Assembly (NCBI GenBank): GCA_009733575.1
Contig: ML769540.1
Coordinates: 99,281-163,280 of the forward strand
DNA: 64,000 bases
Direction: 5' to 3'
Origin: Gymnopus androsaceus JB14
Taxonomy: Eukaryota; Basidiomycota; Agaricomycetes; Agaricales; Omphalotaceae
Shown here: positions 11,828-24,347 of the stretch, piece by piece
Position numbering within the stretch: the first letter of the stretch is position 1
How the letters are laid out: the number at the start of each line of letters is the position of its first letter
Translations under genes and position numbers: made by a program
The notes under the pieces: generated by a model
What the model was told of the DNA's origin: nothing
The model's input: only the letters and a program-made list of their open reading frames with translations
Database searches by the model: none

Positions 11828-12462
11828 TGCTCCTATCAAGAAACTAGTATCCCACCTGCCACTGTAATTAAAAGTGTTTCCTTGCTCATGTCTACATGAT
11901 TAAAAACACCAGTACTTGTACAAGTGATAAAGGTAACTGGAACGCCTAGCTTACTGCCAGTGGGCCGGGCAGTGGCTGCCTGGGTCAAAAAATTCTGTCA
12001 TGATAATGAGGAGGGGATGAAGTAAGAATCATGCTAAGGACAGAGCATTTATATACCCGCTACCCTTATTTACTATTCTTTATGTTTTGATGACCTGCCA
12101 TCCACCAATGTAATGACGTTAAACAACGTTCCCGAACCATTGTATAGTACATATGCTAGTCTTGTACTTTGTTGATCATGAGCGATAACGTGCGAGTTAT
12201 AAGTAGCTACTACTAGCATCTTTGTAGATCTTTGTAGATCTTTGTACTTACTCAGCGCTGACCATTGAACTCGCCGTAAAAGTGCTCTATTGATTGACCG
12301 GCTTGCTGGATTGCCCACAAGTAGCGTACTTGCACTATACATATAAAGCATATAGAGTATATACATGAATAATATACTATAGGGTGTAGGTTGACGGCCA
12401 CCTCGTAAGGCCATTTTAGATATCTTGCAGTACAAGGAGCAATCATGGCTTAATATGACATC
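11828..12462. other. Upstream region of the NACHT-ankyrin pseudogene
   Basis: No supported exon. A short direct repeat (ATCTTTGTAG, about 12220-12245) is the only local structure seen. Confidence 0.3.
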
Positions 12463-12666
12463 TGTTGTGATACATGATACAATGTTCCTCGAGAAAAGAA
12501 CAGGGTTGAGTAATAAGTATATTCCGTTTGAGCCTCATAGTGGTGGCAGTGAGGCAAACAGATGAGGGATCAATGTACTACAGGCGTATTTATATAGTAA
12601 AGTATTAATTTCCAATCAGAGGCTGTGGCGAGCAACGGCACTCAAAAAAACAAAACAAATCCAACA
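12463..12666 (-). mobile_element. Solo LTR, same family as 6323-6539, opposite orientation
   Basis: Read on the minus strand it begins TGTTGG (12666) and ends CAACA (12463). It shares extended similarity with 6323-6539, including GAGTGCCGTTGC and AGGCTCAAAC. The flanks ACATC and GCATC are a 5-bp duplication with one mismatch. It therefore inserted independently of the 6.3-kb copy. Confidence 0.8.
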
Positions 12667-13986
12667 GCATCTCATCTGAAGGCGATGGGTCTTGCAAACT
12701 TTTTGAGTCTTCTGTAACTGTTGCATCTCCACTTTTGATTAAGCTATGAGCAATTTCCCGTCCGAAGTCTAAATTTGTGGCAACTCCACTATTCGATTCA
12801 GGGCCCCGGCCAGGGATTGAAGATCATTCAACTTGAAAGTCATATTTGTGGTCCAGAATAATGGTAGCATTGGATTCGGTACAAGATGGTACGTCTGAGG
12901 TCCAAGGTGTGCTGTTCATGCGATGTTCAACGATATGATTTGACTACCGGATCGGAGCGAATAAGGACCAACTTTACCGGTGTTCGGCCACCGGGCGTTG
13001 GTCAAAGCTGTAGCTCGCAAGCCGTTCAAGTTTCGGGAGTCTTCAAAGTAAAATTTGAGGATCGATGTTACATTACCGTGACGACGAAGCAAGAAAAATC
13101 TTCTGTTCGGAATAGAAACCACGGGGACAGTTCCAGTTTCCTGGTACTTCGCGAATAGCCTATGTTCCCAGCCGACTTAACTTGCAGGGCCCGGTTGACA
13201 GGCTGATAGGTCATTTATCCTATGGTGAAACTAAAGGTTCGCGCGATTTTGACGATTCCTGGTTGGAAGGAAGGAAACTTAAACCTGAGAAATCATTTAC
13301 CTGTTTTTTTTAGTCGCTAAAGTAAAATTTTCAGTGAACCCGGGATACAGTTCATATTTTGACGAGTCAGAGCATCCAAGACTTTCAAAACACTGTAGGT
13401 CCAGGAGTATTTTTGAGGCGAAATGTTTCATCATTAATCCTTGTACTTACACAGTGATTTTGGAAGGGTCATTAAAAGCACCGCATCGACTCGTTTGCAA
13501 AATCAGTCAAGTTTAGCCGCTTCCCTTATGTACCTTATAATTTATAAAAGCCACGCCCACATTGATTGCATTGCAGAATCAGTTTAGTCTGTTTGTCCGT
13601 ACATTGAACGATTTTAGGCTCTTCTCTACACTCTTATTGCTCGACACGTTATCACGACCTGGATAAACAACCTGATAGCTTAGGACGGTGTGTGTTAACT
13701 TCGCGCGCTATATGCAGTACTGAGTATTGATCTGATCTTGAATGAAAGAAACGACCTTGAGCCCTCTCTTTTATTCACCCTCTTTATCAGTTCGGCCAGT
13801 CTCCTTGTGGTCATTGCCTTGGCATTTCCTATCAGTGCTGGCAGCGGGAATCGTACAACCAAGCTTCAAGGAAGGACTACAAATTCTGAAAGTGGAGGTG
13901 ACAATCTTTAGTTATCTGCCATTGCATATCTGACCATGTAACTGCTAGCATCCACCGCTGATACCAAGATCAGAATATCAGTTGAA
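12667..13986. other. Gene-free stretch
   Basis: Short open frames at 12886-13158 and 13742-13933 have no recognised motif and no convincing splice partners. No repeat boundary was found. Confidence 0.3.
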
Positions 13987-14372
13987 ATGTCTATTCTCTT
14001 CTCGAGCACCGCAGGCGAACACTGGGTCTTGATCCTCGACAAAAACCGGGAAGTTCCATGCGAAACAGCTTTCGTGGAATAAGGCAACCCCATTGGAGCC
14101 TTCCGAGTAAGTACACCAAAGTTTACAAAAATCCCATAAACTTCGAATGTGAAGCAACCTTCGAAGACCATGCCCAGAAGGAAAGAGTCTTTGAAGAACT
14201 GGTGCAATGGAGAACGCCGCAGGAGAAAGGTTGGAATTGTATGGATTATATCAAGTATGCGTTGGAGTATCTAGCCCGGGAGGATGAGAGGCACGAGAAG
14301 CATATTCCATCCGTTCCACGAAGCTGTACAAAGAAAATTATGACAAGGTACGAGAGAAGGTGTATGGGGTGA
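13987..14372 (+). pseudogene. Unrecognised small gene, probably degenerate
   Basis: From the ATG at 13987 the frame gives MSILFSSTAGEHWVLILDKN and continues to a stop after AFVE. In the same frame beyond the stop comes GNPIGAFRVSTPKF. A shifted frame then carries INFECEATFED, QKERVFEELVQW and GWNCMDYIKYALEYLA. These blocks look like one protein of ~130 residues disrupted by an in-frame TAA and a one-base shift. A spliced arrangement using the GTAAGT near 14107 would remove conserved-looking residues. The His-Trp and Cys motifs hint at a papain-like or transglutaminase-like fold, but that is only a guess. Confidence 0.35.
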
Positions 14373-14605
14373 AACCGAAACCTTTAGAGGCCGGTCGTTC
14401 GGTTGGTGGGGCGGAGTGAATCTCGCAGAGAAGAGCCAACAGGAGCAGCAGAATAATCGATGTATATGAGATTTTTTAATTGCCGAGGGTCAAGAGTCTA
14501 AGTATTAGGCCATTTCAACTTGGTTCGTCACAGCAAGAATTTGTGGTAATTGAAGTACGCCGTCGCCACGTGCTCCGCTAATAAAAGGTGAGCGCTTGTT
14601 TTGCA

Positions 14606-17600
14606 ATGACCGACCTCCGCCAAGTTCCGTCTTCAATGTCAGCCAAAGACCGGCATTACTGGACTCAACTTCGAGCAGCTCTCACCGCCGGCCAATGGCT
14701 TTCTTCTGCTCCGGCCAAAGCTCCAAATGGATCCCCCCTACCTTGGTCTGAATTATTTCGAAAATTCAACAAGCACTGTAAGGGGTACACCGATGTCTCT
14801 CAAGTTGCTTCCCAAACCCAAGCTTTGGCTATACTTCTTTGTGCGAACTCCAAGGATGAAGATCAAGATGAGCCTGTGAGACCCGAGGAATACCCTCTTG
14901 ATTTGGGCGACGAATGTGTTCTGCCCCCGGAGAGGATTGAGGAGGCGCAGATTGGGTATGATGCTTTGAAGAAATTGGAGTCTTCAAACTTTGATGCAAG
15001 TCTTATTACTTGATAATTGCTAATTATTGACCTCGGTGCAGACACTAAATTTTGCACTAGCATACTATGCTTATGCATTGGGAAATCCCTCGGAATGTCT
15101 GGACCATCTCAGCAAAGTTCCCAATGTGTCCCATGTACAAAATCATATCCCTCTCCCATCTACCCTCCGCGCAAGTACACTACAGGTATCTGTCGATAGC
15201 TCCAGTATATCCTCTGTTAGTCCTGCGGGCAGTTTCATCGGAACCATCGAATCCGCGCTATCCATCGCAGAAATCAAAGATGGAAGAGCTTGGGCAATGG
15301 CAGAAACGATACGAAGTCTATGCCTACAAGGTATGTTGGTTATCTGCTAGAAGATATCCTCATTCTTACTCACCCACCTGGACACCGCAGGCATGTCTCA
15401 CGAAAAACTCTTCCCCAACGAGCCCCGAAAAGCTCTCAAAATATACGCTGCCTCGTTCCCCCTCCTCACAGTCGTCGAAACCGAACTCGCATCCGCACCA
15501 GTCCCCACCTCCTCCGGCAAAATCGACTTTTCCTCCTTCACCCGATTCCGTGAAATCTGGCGCTGGGTCGAACGCTTACTCTGGCGCGCGATAGTTCTTG
15601 GCTCCCGCGTATTTAACATTCACCATGATCATAAACATAATTCGTGTCGAGAACCTGATTCGTTATGGACCTGGCTCGAACATTATTCTAGTTGTAGCGT
15701 CTACTGGCCATCGAATTTCCGCACCTCGCATCGGTCGACGATATCGGTTATCTATCTCCGTGCATTGGTGATGCGGTATGGTACTGATGCCTCGACGCTG
15801 GTCAATGCCAATGCGCGATTGAAGCCGCACCCACCTCAGTGGATGCATACGGCCCGCAGTGTCATTCAAGAGTATCGCGCCATACTGAACGTTTCAACGA
15901 AATTCCCAAGCGCCGGTGAACGGAATTATAAGGTTGAGGATTTTGCGGAGCAGTGTGTTGCGGTATGGGAGACGAGTGGAGCTGTTGGGGAATATGGTGG
16001 ATGGGTTCTTGATGTATGTCGATTCATCCCTAAGTGAACGGCTCGTCTCGTACTGATGATACTCTCTCTGCCTATGTAGGTACTTTGGTGGGCTACGCGT
16101 CTAACATTCAACTCGTACACTATCCAGAGGCATATGACGCGTCTATTATACGTATCTGGCGATACTTCCCTTGCTCGCCGGACATTGCGGTTATACGTCC
16201 AGGTGGTCTCAAAAGCGCATCAAGCTGCCTCGGCTAGCGGACTCCGCACCAAGGCCGAGTTGGAGCATGAAGCGGATACCGACAAATGTTGGGTCCAAAC
16301 TTGTGTTTTCGGAGCGCGAATGTTATGCAAGGCTGTCTCGAGTACAGATGCTAGTGTTTCTTCTGGACGAGCAAAAGAGATTATGGATGATTTGAGGGAG
16401 GCAGGGACGTTGATTAACAAGGCTAAGTCGAGGTTGAATTTAGAGGATGGGGAGCTGGTTGCGTCCGTGGATTTGGCGGAGGGGATCTGGTTGACAGTTA
16501 TGGCGGTGAAACGTGAGTCGGAGCTGACCTGCGAGCGAAATATTCACTGAATCCTTCGTATTTAGAACACAACCCAGGCACTGCTCCTTCCAACCTTGCC
16601 AAAGCCCGCACCTTGTTCCTCCGCTCAATCGACACCTTCCCAACACCTGCAGCACACTACCACATCGCCTTGTCATACGCAAGTTGTGTCCCTCCTCCTC
16701 CAAGCCACATCTCCCCCTCCTCCGATGACGAAAAAAACGACCAATTTGGACATGAACAGGACCTAGAGAAGGCTATCGTCCACGCAGCAACTGCAGCCCA
16801 AGGAAACCCTTCCGAAATACGATACTGGCATCTTTTGGGTTTGCTTTCAGCTAAAACGGAGCAATGGGAGGCGGCGGAGGGTGCACTGGAGACTGGGGCA
16901 GAGGTTGGGGAGGGCGATGATGAGTCGGCGGCTGAAGGGGGGCGTGGACATGGTGCTGATGGGTCGAGCGATACGCAGAATTTGAGCGTCCCGCTTGAAG
17001 CAGGAGTCAAAGTCAATGGGGTTAACGGACATGGTGCGATTGACGGTTTACCACCGTCGGATCCTCAACACCCAATGTTTCAAGCTCCGGCTCCTAAAGA
17101 AGAAGATATCCCACCGGCGTATGTTCTCAGCCCAACAGCAGCAACTGCATCTACTACGCAGACGTTACCTTGCTCGTCCGAACTCCTACGCCCTGTTTCG
17201 GACCACCCTGAGCCTTCGAGGCACGAAAGGTTTGAGTATGCGTTGCAGCTAAGAATGACGCAGGTTGCTGTAGCAGAATACGTCGAGGGTGCAGAGGGTG
17301 CCGCGGACAAGCTTCCGGAGGTGTTCCAGTGGATAGCGGAAAAGAGAGGTGTCAGTGGGGATCAGACGCAAAGTAGGTGTTTTTCTACCTTCGAAAAAAA
17401 TCCAGCGTTCTCATCTAGTGTTGATCGAACAGCTCGGGCTTCAATTGATGTATCATCGAGAGCAGGGTCTGGCGGAGACATCAAACTCAAGACGCCCTCT
17501 GAGCTTGCGTTGTCAACTTCTGCGTCTCCGTCGAATTCTCAAATCGGTCATGAAATCAAAGCGATTCATGATGCTGCTGAGATGGGTGGAGATCAGCAGT

Positions 17601-18771
17601 TGCAGGATAGACCGTCGTTATCGAATACGGCTTCCACAGAACTTCAGCCTCCAATTCCTATCATGATATCTCCTGCGACTCCGGATGATGTTCATGGGTC
17701 ATCTGTTACGAATGGAGTCAATGTATTTGAGTTGGAGAAGGAGAAAAGAAGAGAGCCGGAGCCCGAAAATGGGTCTGTCAAACGTCTACGAGTGCAAGCA
17801 CAGGGACACGAAAGGGACGCGTCAAAGTCTAAAAAGATGCAACATATTCTGAAGAGCCAGGTGCAAAAAGGGAGTGAGAGGATTAGCACTATATCCAAGA
17901 AAATTGGTCATGGTGTGGTGAGGAATGGGAGTTTGAGAAGATCAAGTTCGGCGCCTGGTATGTGTCTCCTTCCTGTCGCTCAATACTATACTTATTCTTT
18001 GTTTATAGACTTCCACGCAGTCCTACGACCAACATCCTACCAAGCTTCCTCGATCCACTCCCGCAGACGCGTTAGTGCTGCAATCCCCGAGTCGGAATCA
18101 CTAGACCTCTCTTCCCCGCCTCCACCTCCGGCTTTACCCCCAACGGCCAATTCCAAATGGAGCAGTCGGGCTATGAGGGAAAATCGGCTGTTGAGTGATT
18201 TATGGCTCATGTCGGCGGCTACGTTTAGACGGTTGGGAAAGATTGAACAAGCGAAGGGGGCTATTCAGGAGGCGGAGGTTAGGGATGAGGCTAATCCGGA
18301 TGTTTGGGTACAGGTATGTGTCCACTCGCTATTAACTACCTATGCTGTAAGCTGATGTTGGATTTTGCTACTTAGCTCGGGCTCTACTACGTCGCGTTGG
18401 GACGCTCGGGTGCTGCAACCGAAGCCTTTCAAAAAGCCTTATTCATCTCACCCGATCATGTCGCTGCGACCGTTCACCTTTCCCGCATGCTCCTCTTCCC
18501 CGACCAACTTGCTCATTCAACTCACTCGCCGAGGAAGAAAAACTTTAAAGAGGAAGCTATTCCGGATAATATTGACCTTGCTGCAGGGCTACTAGCACAT
18601 CTGACTCAAGGAGCCGGGTGGGATGTCGCTGAGGCATGGTACTTTTTGGCGAAAGCATATGGGATGCAAGGGAGGAAGGACAGGGAGAGGGATTGTTTGA
18701 CGTTGGCACTCAAGTTTTCGGAGAATAGAGGTGTGAGGGATTTGGGAGTTGCGCTTGGATTGTGTCTATGA
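14606..18771 (+). CDS. YPP1: Ypp1/TTC7-family TPR scaffold protein
   Basis: Seven or eight exons encode about 1,260-1,275 residues. The start is the ATG at 14606 (MTDLRQVPSS). Predicted exons: 14606-14995, 15042-15330, 15391-16013, 16080-16512, 16566-17957 (with a possible 60-nt intron at 17373-17432), 18009-18313 and 18376-18771. Helical TPR-type segments include LNFALAYYAYALGNPSECL, GRAWAMAETIRSLCLQG, FREIWRWVERLLWRAIVLG and, at the C-terminus, the repeats WLMSAATFRRLGKIEQA and LGRSGAATEAFQKALF. This order and the blocks fit the fungal Ypp1/TTC7 family. Ypp1 holds the PI 4-kinase Stt4 with Efr3 at the plasma membrane. A long Ser/Pro/acidic linker (about 17350-18150) is probably disordered. 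It is the first gene of the gene-rich block and is convergent with Argonaute. Confidence 0.75.
14996..15041 (+). other. Probable GC-AG intron in the YPP1-like gene
   Basis: Exon 1 must stop after ...SSNFD (GAT ends at 14995) for the next exon, TLNFALAYY, to follow in phase 0. The only matching donor is GCAAGT. The acceptor is GTGCAG ending at 15041. The 46-nt length is typical here. Confidence 0.65.
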
Positions 18772-19310
18772 TGAGGATGATTGTCGACGCAAGATGGCCG
18801 CTTCTTCTTGTGGACATTGATTGATTTTATTTGGTGTTTCTAATACATGCATGCATAACATGCATAACAATTAATATACCCTTCATGTGGAATCATAATC
18901 AAGTACCTTACTTCAGTCTCAGATACACAAATAAATACTACTCAGGACAAGAGTCCTCCTGATATTTCACCAGAATCGGGCTCTGATTTACGAATGGAAC
19001 TGCGTAATGATTTACCCCGTTGAAGCCTACCAATCCAACACTTGTGCAGCGTGTTAAACGAACGAATATTTACTTATTGGTCGAGAATTTGGAATGCCAG
19101 TACTAGTCAACTAACACGAATAGTAATATTGCTTAGAACACATCGTGAAAAACATATGATACAGATAAATGTACAGACAACATGAACTACAACAATGAGA
19201 TAGCAAGCCGAAAGCAGAGCAATAAATCAAGAAATCGAGTAGAGATAATAGCATAGATGCTTGCAAGATGGATGATAAGCCAGGGATCCCTCAAGTTCAC
19301 AGTACCACAA
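18772..19310. terminator. Shared 3' region of two convergent genes
   Basis: Lies between the stops of the Ypp1-like gene (+) and Argonaute (-). It must carry both 3' ends. AATAAA-like hexamers (AATAAATAC near 18930, AATAAATCAA near 19220) are present. No exon or element was seen. Confidence 0.4.
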
Positions 19311-22300
19311 TTAGATGTAGAACATCGTACCCCTCATGTCAGGATGAAGCTGTTGAAAAGAAAAGAAAATCAGCACATGCGCACAACAAGATAAATCCAA
19401 TTCGGAGAAAACACTCACTCCTTCCCCCCAAGCCTGCTTCGCCGCCATAAACACCTTTAAATCCTCCGCCTTTTTATCTCTTTTTGAACTCCCTCCAGCA
19501 CTCGAAGCCTTATCATCAACCAAAAAATCATTCAAATAACACCTTCCCCTCTCACACGCCAGGTCAGCATAATACGCAGCAGGCATGAGACTAACTGCCC
19601 GTGTGGCTCTAGCGTAAAGGTAACTAACGTCGTTGGCTCCCTGCTGGATTTCATCTGCGTTAAACTTGCTTTCGTCGTAGATGACAGTGTAGTGAGTTGC
19701 TTTGACAGAGCCTTGAAGGCCAGCGTGGGCTTGGAGGTAAAAATCAAAGTCGAACCTAAGGAAGGTACTTCGATGAGTAGGGGATTTAAGGAAGCAGGTA
19801 TGAACACATACACATCAGTAATACCTCTATCAACAACGGTCCCTGGTCTGGTGTTTCCATTCCTATCGGCAAACTGAGAATCCGTAGGGAAAAACCGGGC
19901 ATGATGTCCGTTTTCCACAGATAACGATGCTCAGCAGGGGTCGGTAGGGAGTTTTGCGGTCTGCGGTGTGAAATTTCTGGAAAGCTTTGAGGATTTGTGG
20001 AAGCTCTTCCTTCAAAACAATGTCGTATTGGCCCTATGGTATATAATGTTCAACTGGCCGTGGCGTTTTGAAAAGTAGAAGTACCGACCTCCGAAACACC
20101 ATCGCGGAAAACAAAGATGCGCTGTGGCAAGGCCTTATTCTTCTTCTCGTAGGCTTGCAGGCGTTCTACCATCATTTCGGCTAGTTCATCGAGCATCTGT
20201 GAAGTGCTTGTCAATACCAGTACTCACAGAGAAAAAAATATTAATAACGAACCTCCTTGACTTCATCCGTTTGCTGCAGCCTTATGCTTGCAGGAAATTG
20301 GACGAAATTGTCGTCAACACTCGCGACAACTGCTGCAATGGACGGCGTTCCCGACTTGCTCCCTGAACAAGTATAAGCCAAAATTCAAAACGTCGTGATA
20401 GTCGTACCGGGTCCTCTATGGGTTACATCAATGCCGACCATCATAGTCGGCTTCTTGCGGAGCCACTTCATCGCTGTATCATCCAACTAGAACGTACAAG
20501 ATCTCAGAAGACATCGTTCGGAAAGTTTGACAAAGATATAATTTACCTTGATGGTTGATTCCTCCAAGCTTCGTATTGACTTTGAGAGCAACATTGGAGA
20601 AGTACTGGTCTTGTTTGTTCGGGGGTTGGTTCAAGACTTTGTCCTGTAAGATATGGACCGTATTGATCCCGAGCTCGACATCGCCGATGCGCTACAAGTA
20701 TGTCAGTCAACATGAACATAAGATAGCAATAATGGTGTTCATTCACCTTAATGCCGGGGTAGATGAAATTATCGCGACCAGTGAGAAGGACCAGAACAAA
20801 AGCGGGTTTTCCTCTAGTGGCTACGTGGTTCCGAAGGACTTGACGTATTTCATTGAGGGATTTGAGACGACCCGGATCATTACCAGGAGGTACTAGCTTG
20901 GCTAGGAGAATAGCCGGCGGCGCTGCGCCAACCGTCATCCCACTGCTTCGCATCTTCTGTCCAAATCCTGTCCAAAGCTCACGCAGCTTGGGATCCTCAG
21001 GCGAGTCAAAGGTAACACGACCTTCTTGCACTACCATTACAGCCCAACTCGCAATCTCTGCCCCAAGATGGAACTTGGTACCAACAATGTTCCAAGCCCC
21101 ATTGGCAACACGGGCTGGCCCATTACGATAGTTGAGACGTGGGGGAGGAAGTTCGCGTCCAGGAATGACCTACAGTAATTTTGTTAAAGAAGTTAGAGCC
21201 GATACAATAAAACGATAAGATTTTACTGACAGCCATCTCGTTGCTGACGGAGAGACCAAAATTGGTGGAGGGTGAGGTGGGGGGTTGTAGACCAAGTTTC
21301 TGGAAGCCTGTATCGACGATGGAGACTGCGTTTATACCAGGACGATTGCAAGCGTATCTAATCATCTGGGCAGTCTGTGTTTCAGTCAGTTTACCACGAT
21401 AAGCTTGACCAGCCTCGATCTCGCAGAGCTCCGCCGGAAGATAAGTTCGCTTCTTGTCCCCAACCTCGAGGACTGGAAGATCAGCCGGATATTTCAATTT
21501 GATCTTGTACTCTACAGATCCTCGACATGAGCGCTACTTGACATAGTTATGAGCAGAGGACACTTTACCTTTAAAAAAGTATTGTTCAATCGAAATTTTA
21601 CCGTATTTTTCAGAGGAGAAGGTCATATTCCTCGCGGACTGGGTTCCAGTACCAGCGAGAGTGTAACGTCGTTTGTATCCTAGATGGGTTGTGGTTACTT
21701 TGATTCTTTTAATCAGCTCACGAGGCAACGTGGGCATTGCTCCATGAGTATTGCGATTGAAAGCGAACAAGATATCGGCGAGGTTCCCTGGTTCAACAAA
21801 AGCAGTCATACAGGCATTGCTGTACACGAAAAGCTGAGTTGAAAAAGATCTGGAAAGATAGACGCAGATACTTACACATTCACCATCAACTGCTTGAAGG
21901 TGGGTCTAACCGAAGTGTAGAAGCCCTGGAAAGCTCGGATCCCTGGACTGAGCGAGAAGCCTCCTGAACTTGTGGGGAAGAAATACTTGTTTTTGCCTAC
22001 TCTGACTCCATTGCGGGATGTGTATTGCTGCAAGACGAGGTTCAGCGCAGAAATCAACGGAAGGGGGTCGTAATCGCGGTATTGGACTTGGCCCTCCATG
22101 TATCTGTGATGCTGAGTTAGAGCTGAGCATGGGAAATAAGCACTGGGTACTGACTGCGTTATTTCGTTAGGTTCGAGCTTTCGGGCGAGCGTAATCGAGA
22201 CCGTATAAACGGTATCCTTAGGTTTAGGACGGGAAGCACCTTCTTCATAGAATGGCACGGAAATATTGAGGGGCTGAGGGAGTGGTTTTGCTGAGACCAG

Positions 22301-22760
22301 CCTCGAGCTCTTGTCGTGAGCGATATGAGAAAGGAATTGTTGACATTCAGGAGTCTCCTCCAATAACGTGAATATGCGCATTTTGAGTCGATTAATGTCG
22401 GTCTTTGGCGTAAACTCAACATTGTAGTCGTAGATGGGATTTTTCGGTAGTTTTAATGCGAAAAAGTTGGCACGGACAGTGATAGGATTACCAACAGTCC
22501 CATATCCAGGCCTCAGTGGCCGAGCAGGGTCTGAAGCTTGGGCGAAACCCTTTCACGACTGAAAGATCTTGGTTTTGAGAAAGCCGCTGATCCACTTGGC
22601 CTGGACCTCTGTAGATGAGAGGAAGATCAGAGCTGGCTCCACCACCACCTCTTCCTCTGCTTTGAAAGCCACCCCGCCCTCTATCTCCAGCACCTCTACC
22701 TCGATTTCCGCCTCGTTGATCACCACCACGTCCTCGTGGATTTCCTCGCTGCTGGCTCAT
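19311..22760 (-). CDS. AGO: Argonaute (RNA-silencing effector)
   Basis: Multi-exon gene read leftward from the ATG at 22760. Domains in order: an RGG-rich N-terminus (GRGRGGFQSRGRGG); N domain with YGTVGNPITVRANFF; linker DYDPLPLISALNLVLQQ and VRVGKNKYFFP; PAZ and linker 2 with VEVGDK-type VLEVGDKKRTYLPAELCEI and KLTETQTAQMIRYA; MID with NGAWNIVGTKF and FVLVLLTGRDN; PIWI with GDVELGINTVHIL, VGIDVTHRGPG, SIAAVVASVDDNF, RIFVFRDGVSE, PGTVVDRGITD and PAAYYADLACERGRCY; and the terminal HPDMRGTMFYI. Catalytic positions read D (GIDVTH), a candidate Glu finger in the DEVKEMLDE region, D (FRDGVSE) and D in YYADL where animal Argonautes have His. A DEDD tetrad is known to be active in yeast-type Argonautes, so slicing is plausible. 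It acts in the cytoplasm or at nuclear periphery with small RNAs. Confidence 0.92.
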
Positions 22761-23822
22761 GGTATGTTGTTAGAAGGTAATGGTAGTTAGATGTTGTGAT
22801 GCGCAGCGGACCCGCCCAAGTAGCATAATGGCCCCGTGCGTGGAAGAGTAAATGATTAATGAATAACCAAATCTGTTGTGTATTACTTAGCGCCAAAGGA
22901 CTTTGAGCAGTTCTTAGGAAAACTTTGGGCCTTATAAATTTCTTTCTGGTGGTTCGATCATGGTTTGGGTACGAAGCGAAACATTGATAAACCGTTTCAA
23001 GAGTGCCATTCTTGTAAAAAGGATAAACGAGAGAGAGATTATTTATTAAAATTATTTAATGGAATGCTCGTCTGCGGAGTCCGCTGCGCCGCGTGTGTAA
23101 AGTTAAGCGCCCTACTGGACGCGTTTCTCAATCTCATTAACACCATCTCCGCAAAACTTTTATCATCATATCATTGCAAGACGTAGCTCATTCCTTGCAA
23201 TAACTCCAAGAAAGGGTAAGATCAATGACGTAGATCTGGTTGAGTCTCAACCTTGGCTCTAGGCTAGAGCTTGGTTTATTCAGCGCTTCAAGCCGGCACG
23301 CTTTCCCTATCGTTTGACCTTTAATCTCATTATCGTAATCAGTTCTAAAGGAAAAGGATGCATATACATGGCCATCCGTGTACGCGCTGTACTTTGGATT
23401 CGTCCTCTCTCTCCTCGTGTTTTACTAGTAGCACAATTGATTCATAGAGTAAGTCTCTCGACACGCTTGGTCGCTTCTAACAACTTCTCATCCCTTTATC
23501 GTCTACTAGTAGATCACTGGTGGGCTTCTCTTCCCCTCTCGTGTCGTAAGGAGAGATGTTTTGACCTTGTGCACGACACTTGCCAGATGATTCATAGAGA
23601 GACTTGTAAGGTCGCATTAATGGATTCCTCGAAGGATGAAGAGCGGGGAAACCGATTACCATGCTAGAGCTTATACTTACACGAGGAACGAAGAAAGTGC
23701 TCGGGATCTGGGGCCCAGTACCCTAACAGAAACGACTCAATGCATACGGCTCTCACAGAATGTCATTCATCTTCAAAATTCTCTAAGTACTGTTTCCCTA
23801 AAAACAATCAGGGATACTAGCC
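22761..23822. promoter_or_regulatory. Argonaute upstream region
   Basis: Holds the Argonaute promoter by position. No gene is supported. CTAGTAG repeats around 23425-23510 form a weak inverted pair. Confidence 0.3.
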
Positions 23823-23932
23823 TATCAGCAAGTTCGCAGATGTATGAGGGTATGAAGAGTCGGAGGGTGCATGGAATCCATGCACCCCATACCCGATTCT
23901 CCTTGCACCCCATACCACTTTTCATACCCAGT
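23823..23932. mobile_element. Left-end fragment of a CATCAGCAA-type element with a 23-nt palindrome
   Basis: TATCAGCAAGTTCGCAGATG followed by TATGAGGGTATG closely resembles the TIR of the 9810-11276 element. Downstream are CCATACC units and, at 23865-23887, the palindrome GGGTGCATGG-A-ATCCATGCACCC. No right end was recognised before the next gene. Confidence 0.5.
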
Positions 23933-24347
23933 CAATCAGGAAGATATTGTCAAATGATTCGCGTTCGCTTGCCAGGCTATTCTTGTGTATGTATGTTCCG
24001 CGCGCGACCGTCGAATCAATTTGGACGAGAACGCTGGGATCTCTCTCTCTGGATGGCAACTCGATGGCAACCCAAGTAAGTTTGTGGACTACTTACCGCT
24101 GCCATTTAAGATGAGAGATCTATGTATGTACCACTCTATATTTGCTCAGATGGGTCTTGCGTGACCATAATCTTGAGGAACTCAAGCGGTGGCGCTTATC
24201 GTGTGGTGATGATGGAGGCTTGTGACTGGCTACTGTTTGTGCCATTCTCTCATCCCACTTTATAATAACATGGGAGCTATTGCGGCGCAGCACTAGTTTC
24301 TCCCATCCTTCACCTCGACAACTGACATTGGAAACTTTGTCGCTACG
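23933..24347. promoter_or_regulatory. Upstream region of the SDR gene
   Basis: The promoter lies here by position. TTTATAATAACATGG near 24260 is a possible core element. No exon was seen. Confidence 0.3.

Noticed and set aside
6323..12666. The two LTR-like copies read as the inverted ends of one 6.3-kb transposon carrying the NACHT gene
   Set aside because: Each copy has its own TG...CA boundary and its own, different 5-bp flanking duplication.
19560..19600. Argonaute as catalytically dead because His is replaced by Asp
   Set aside because: Asp at this position is a known active variant (DEDD) in fungal Argonautes.
22840..22960. Possible tRNA (GGTTCGATC resembles a B box; TAGCATAATGG an A box)
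   Set aside because: The spacing is too long and no cloverleaf or acceptor stem could be drawn.
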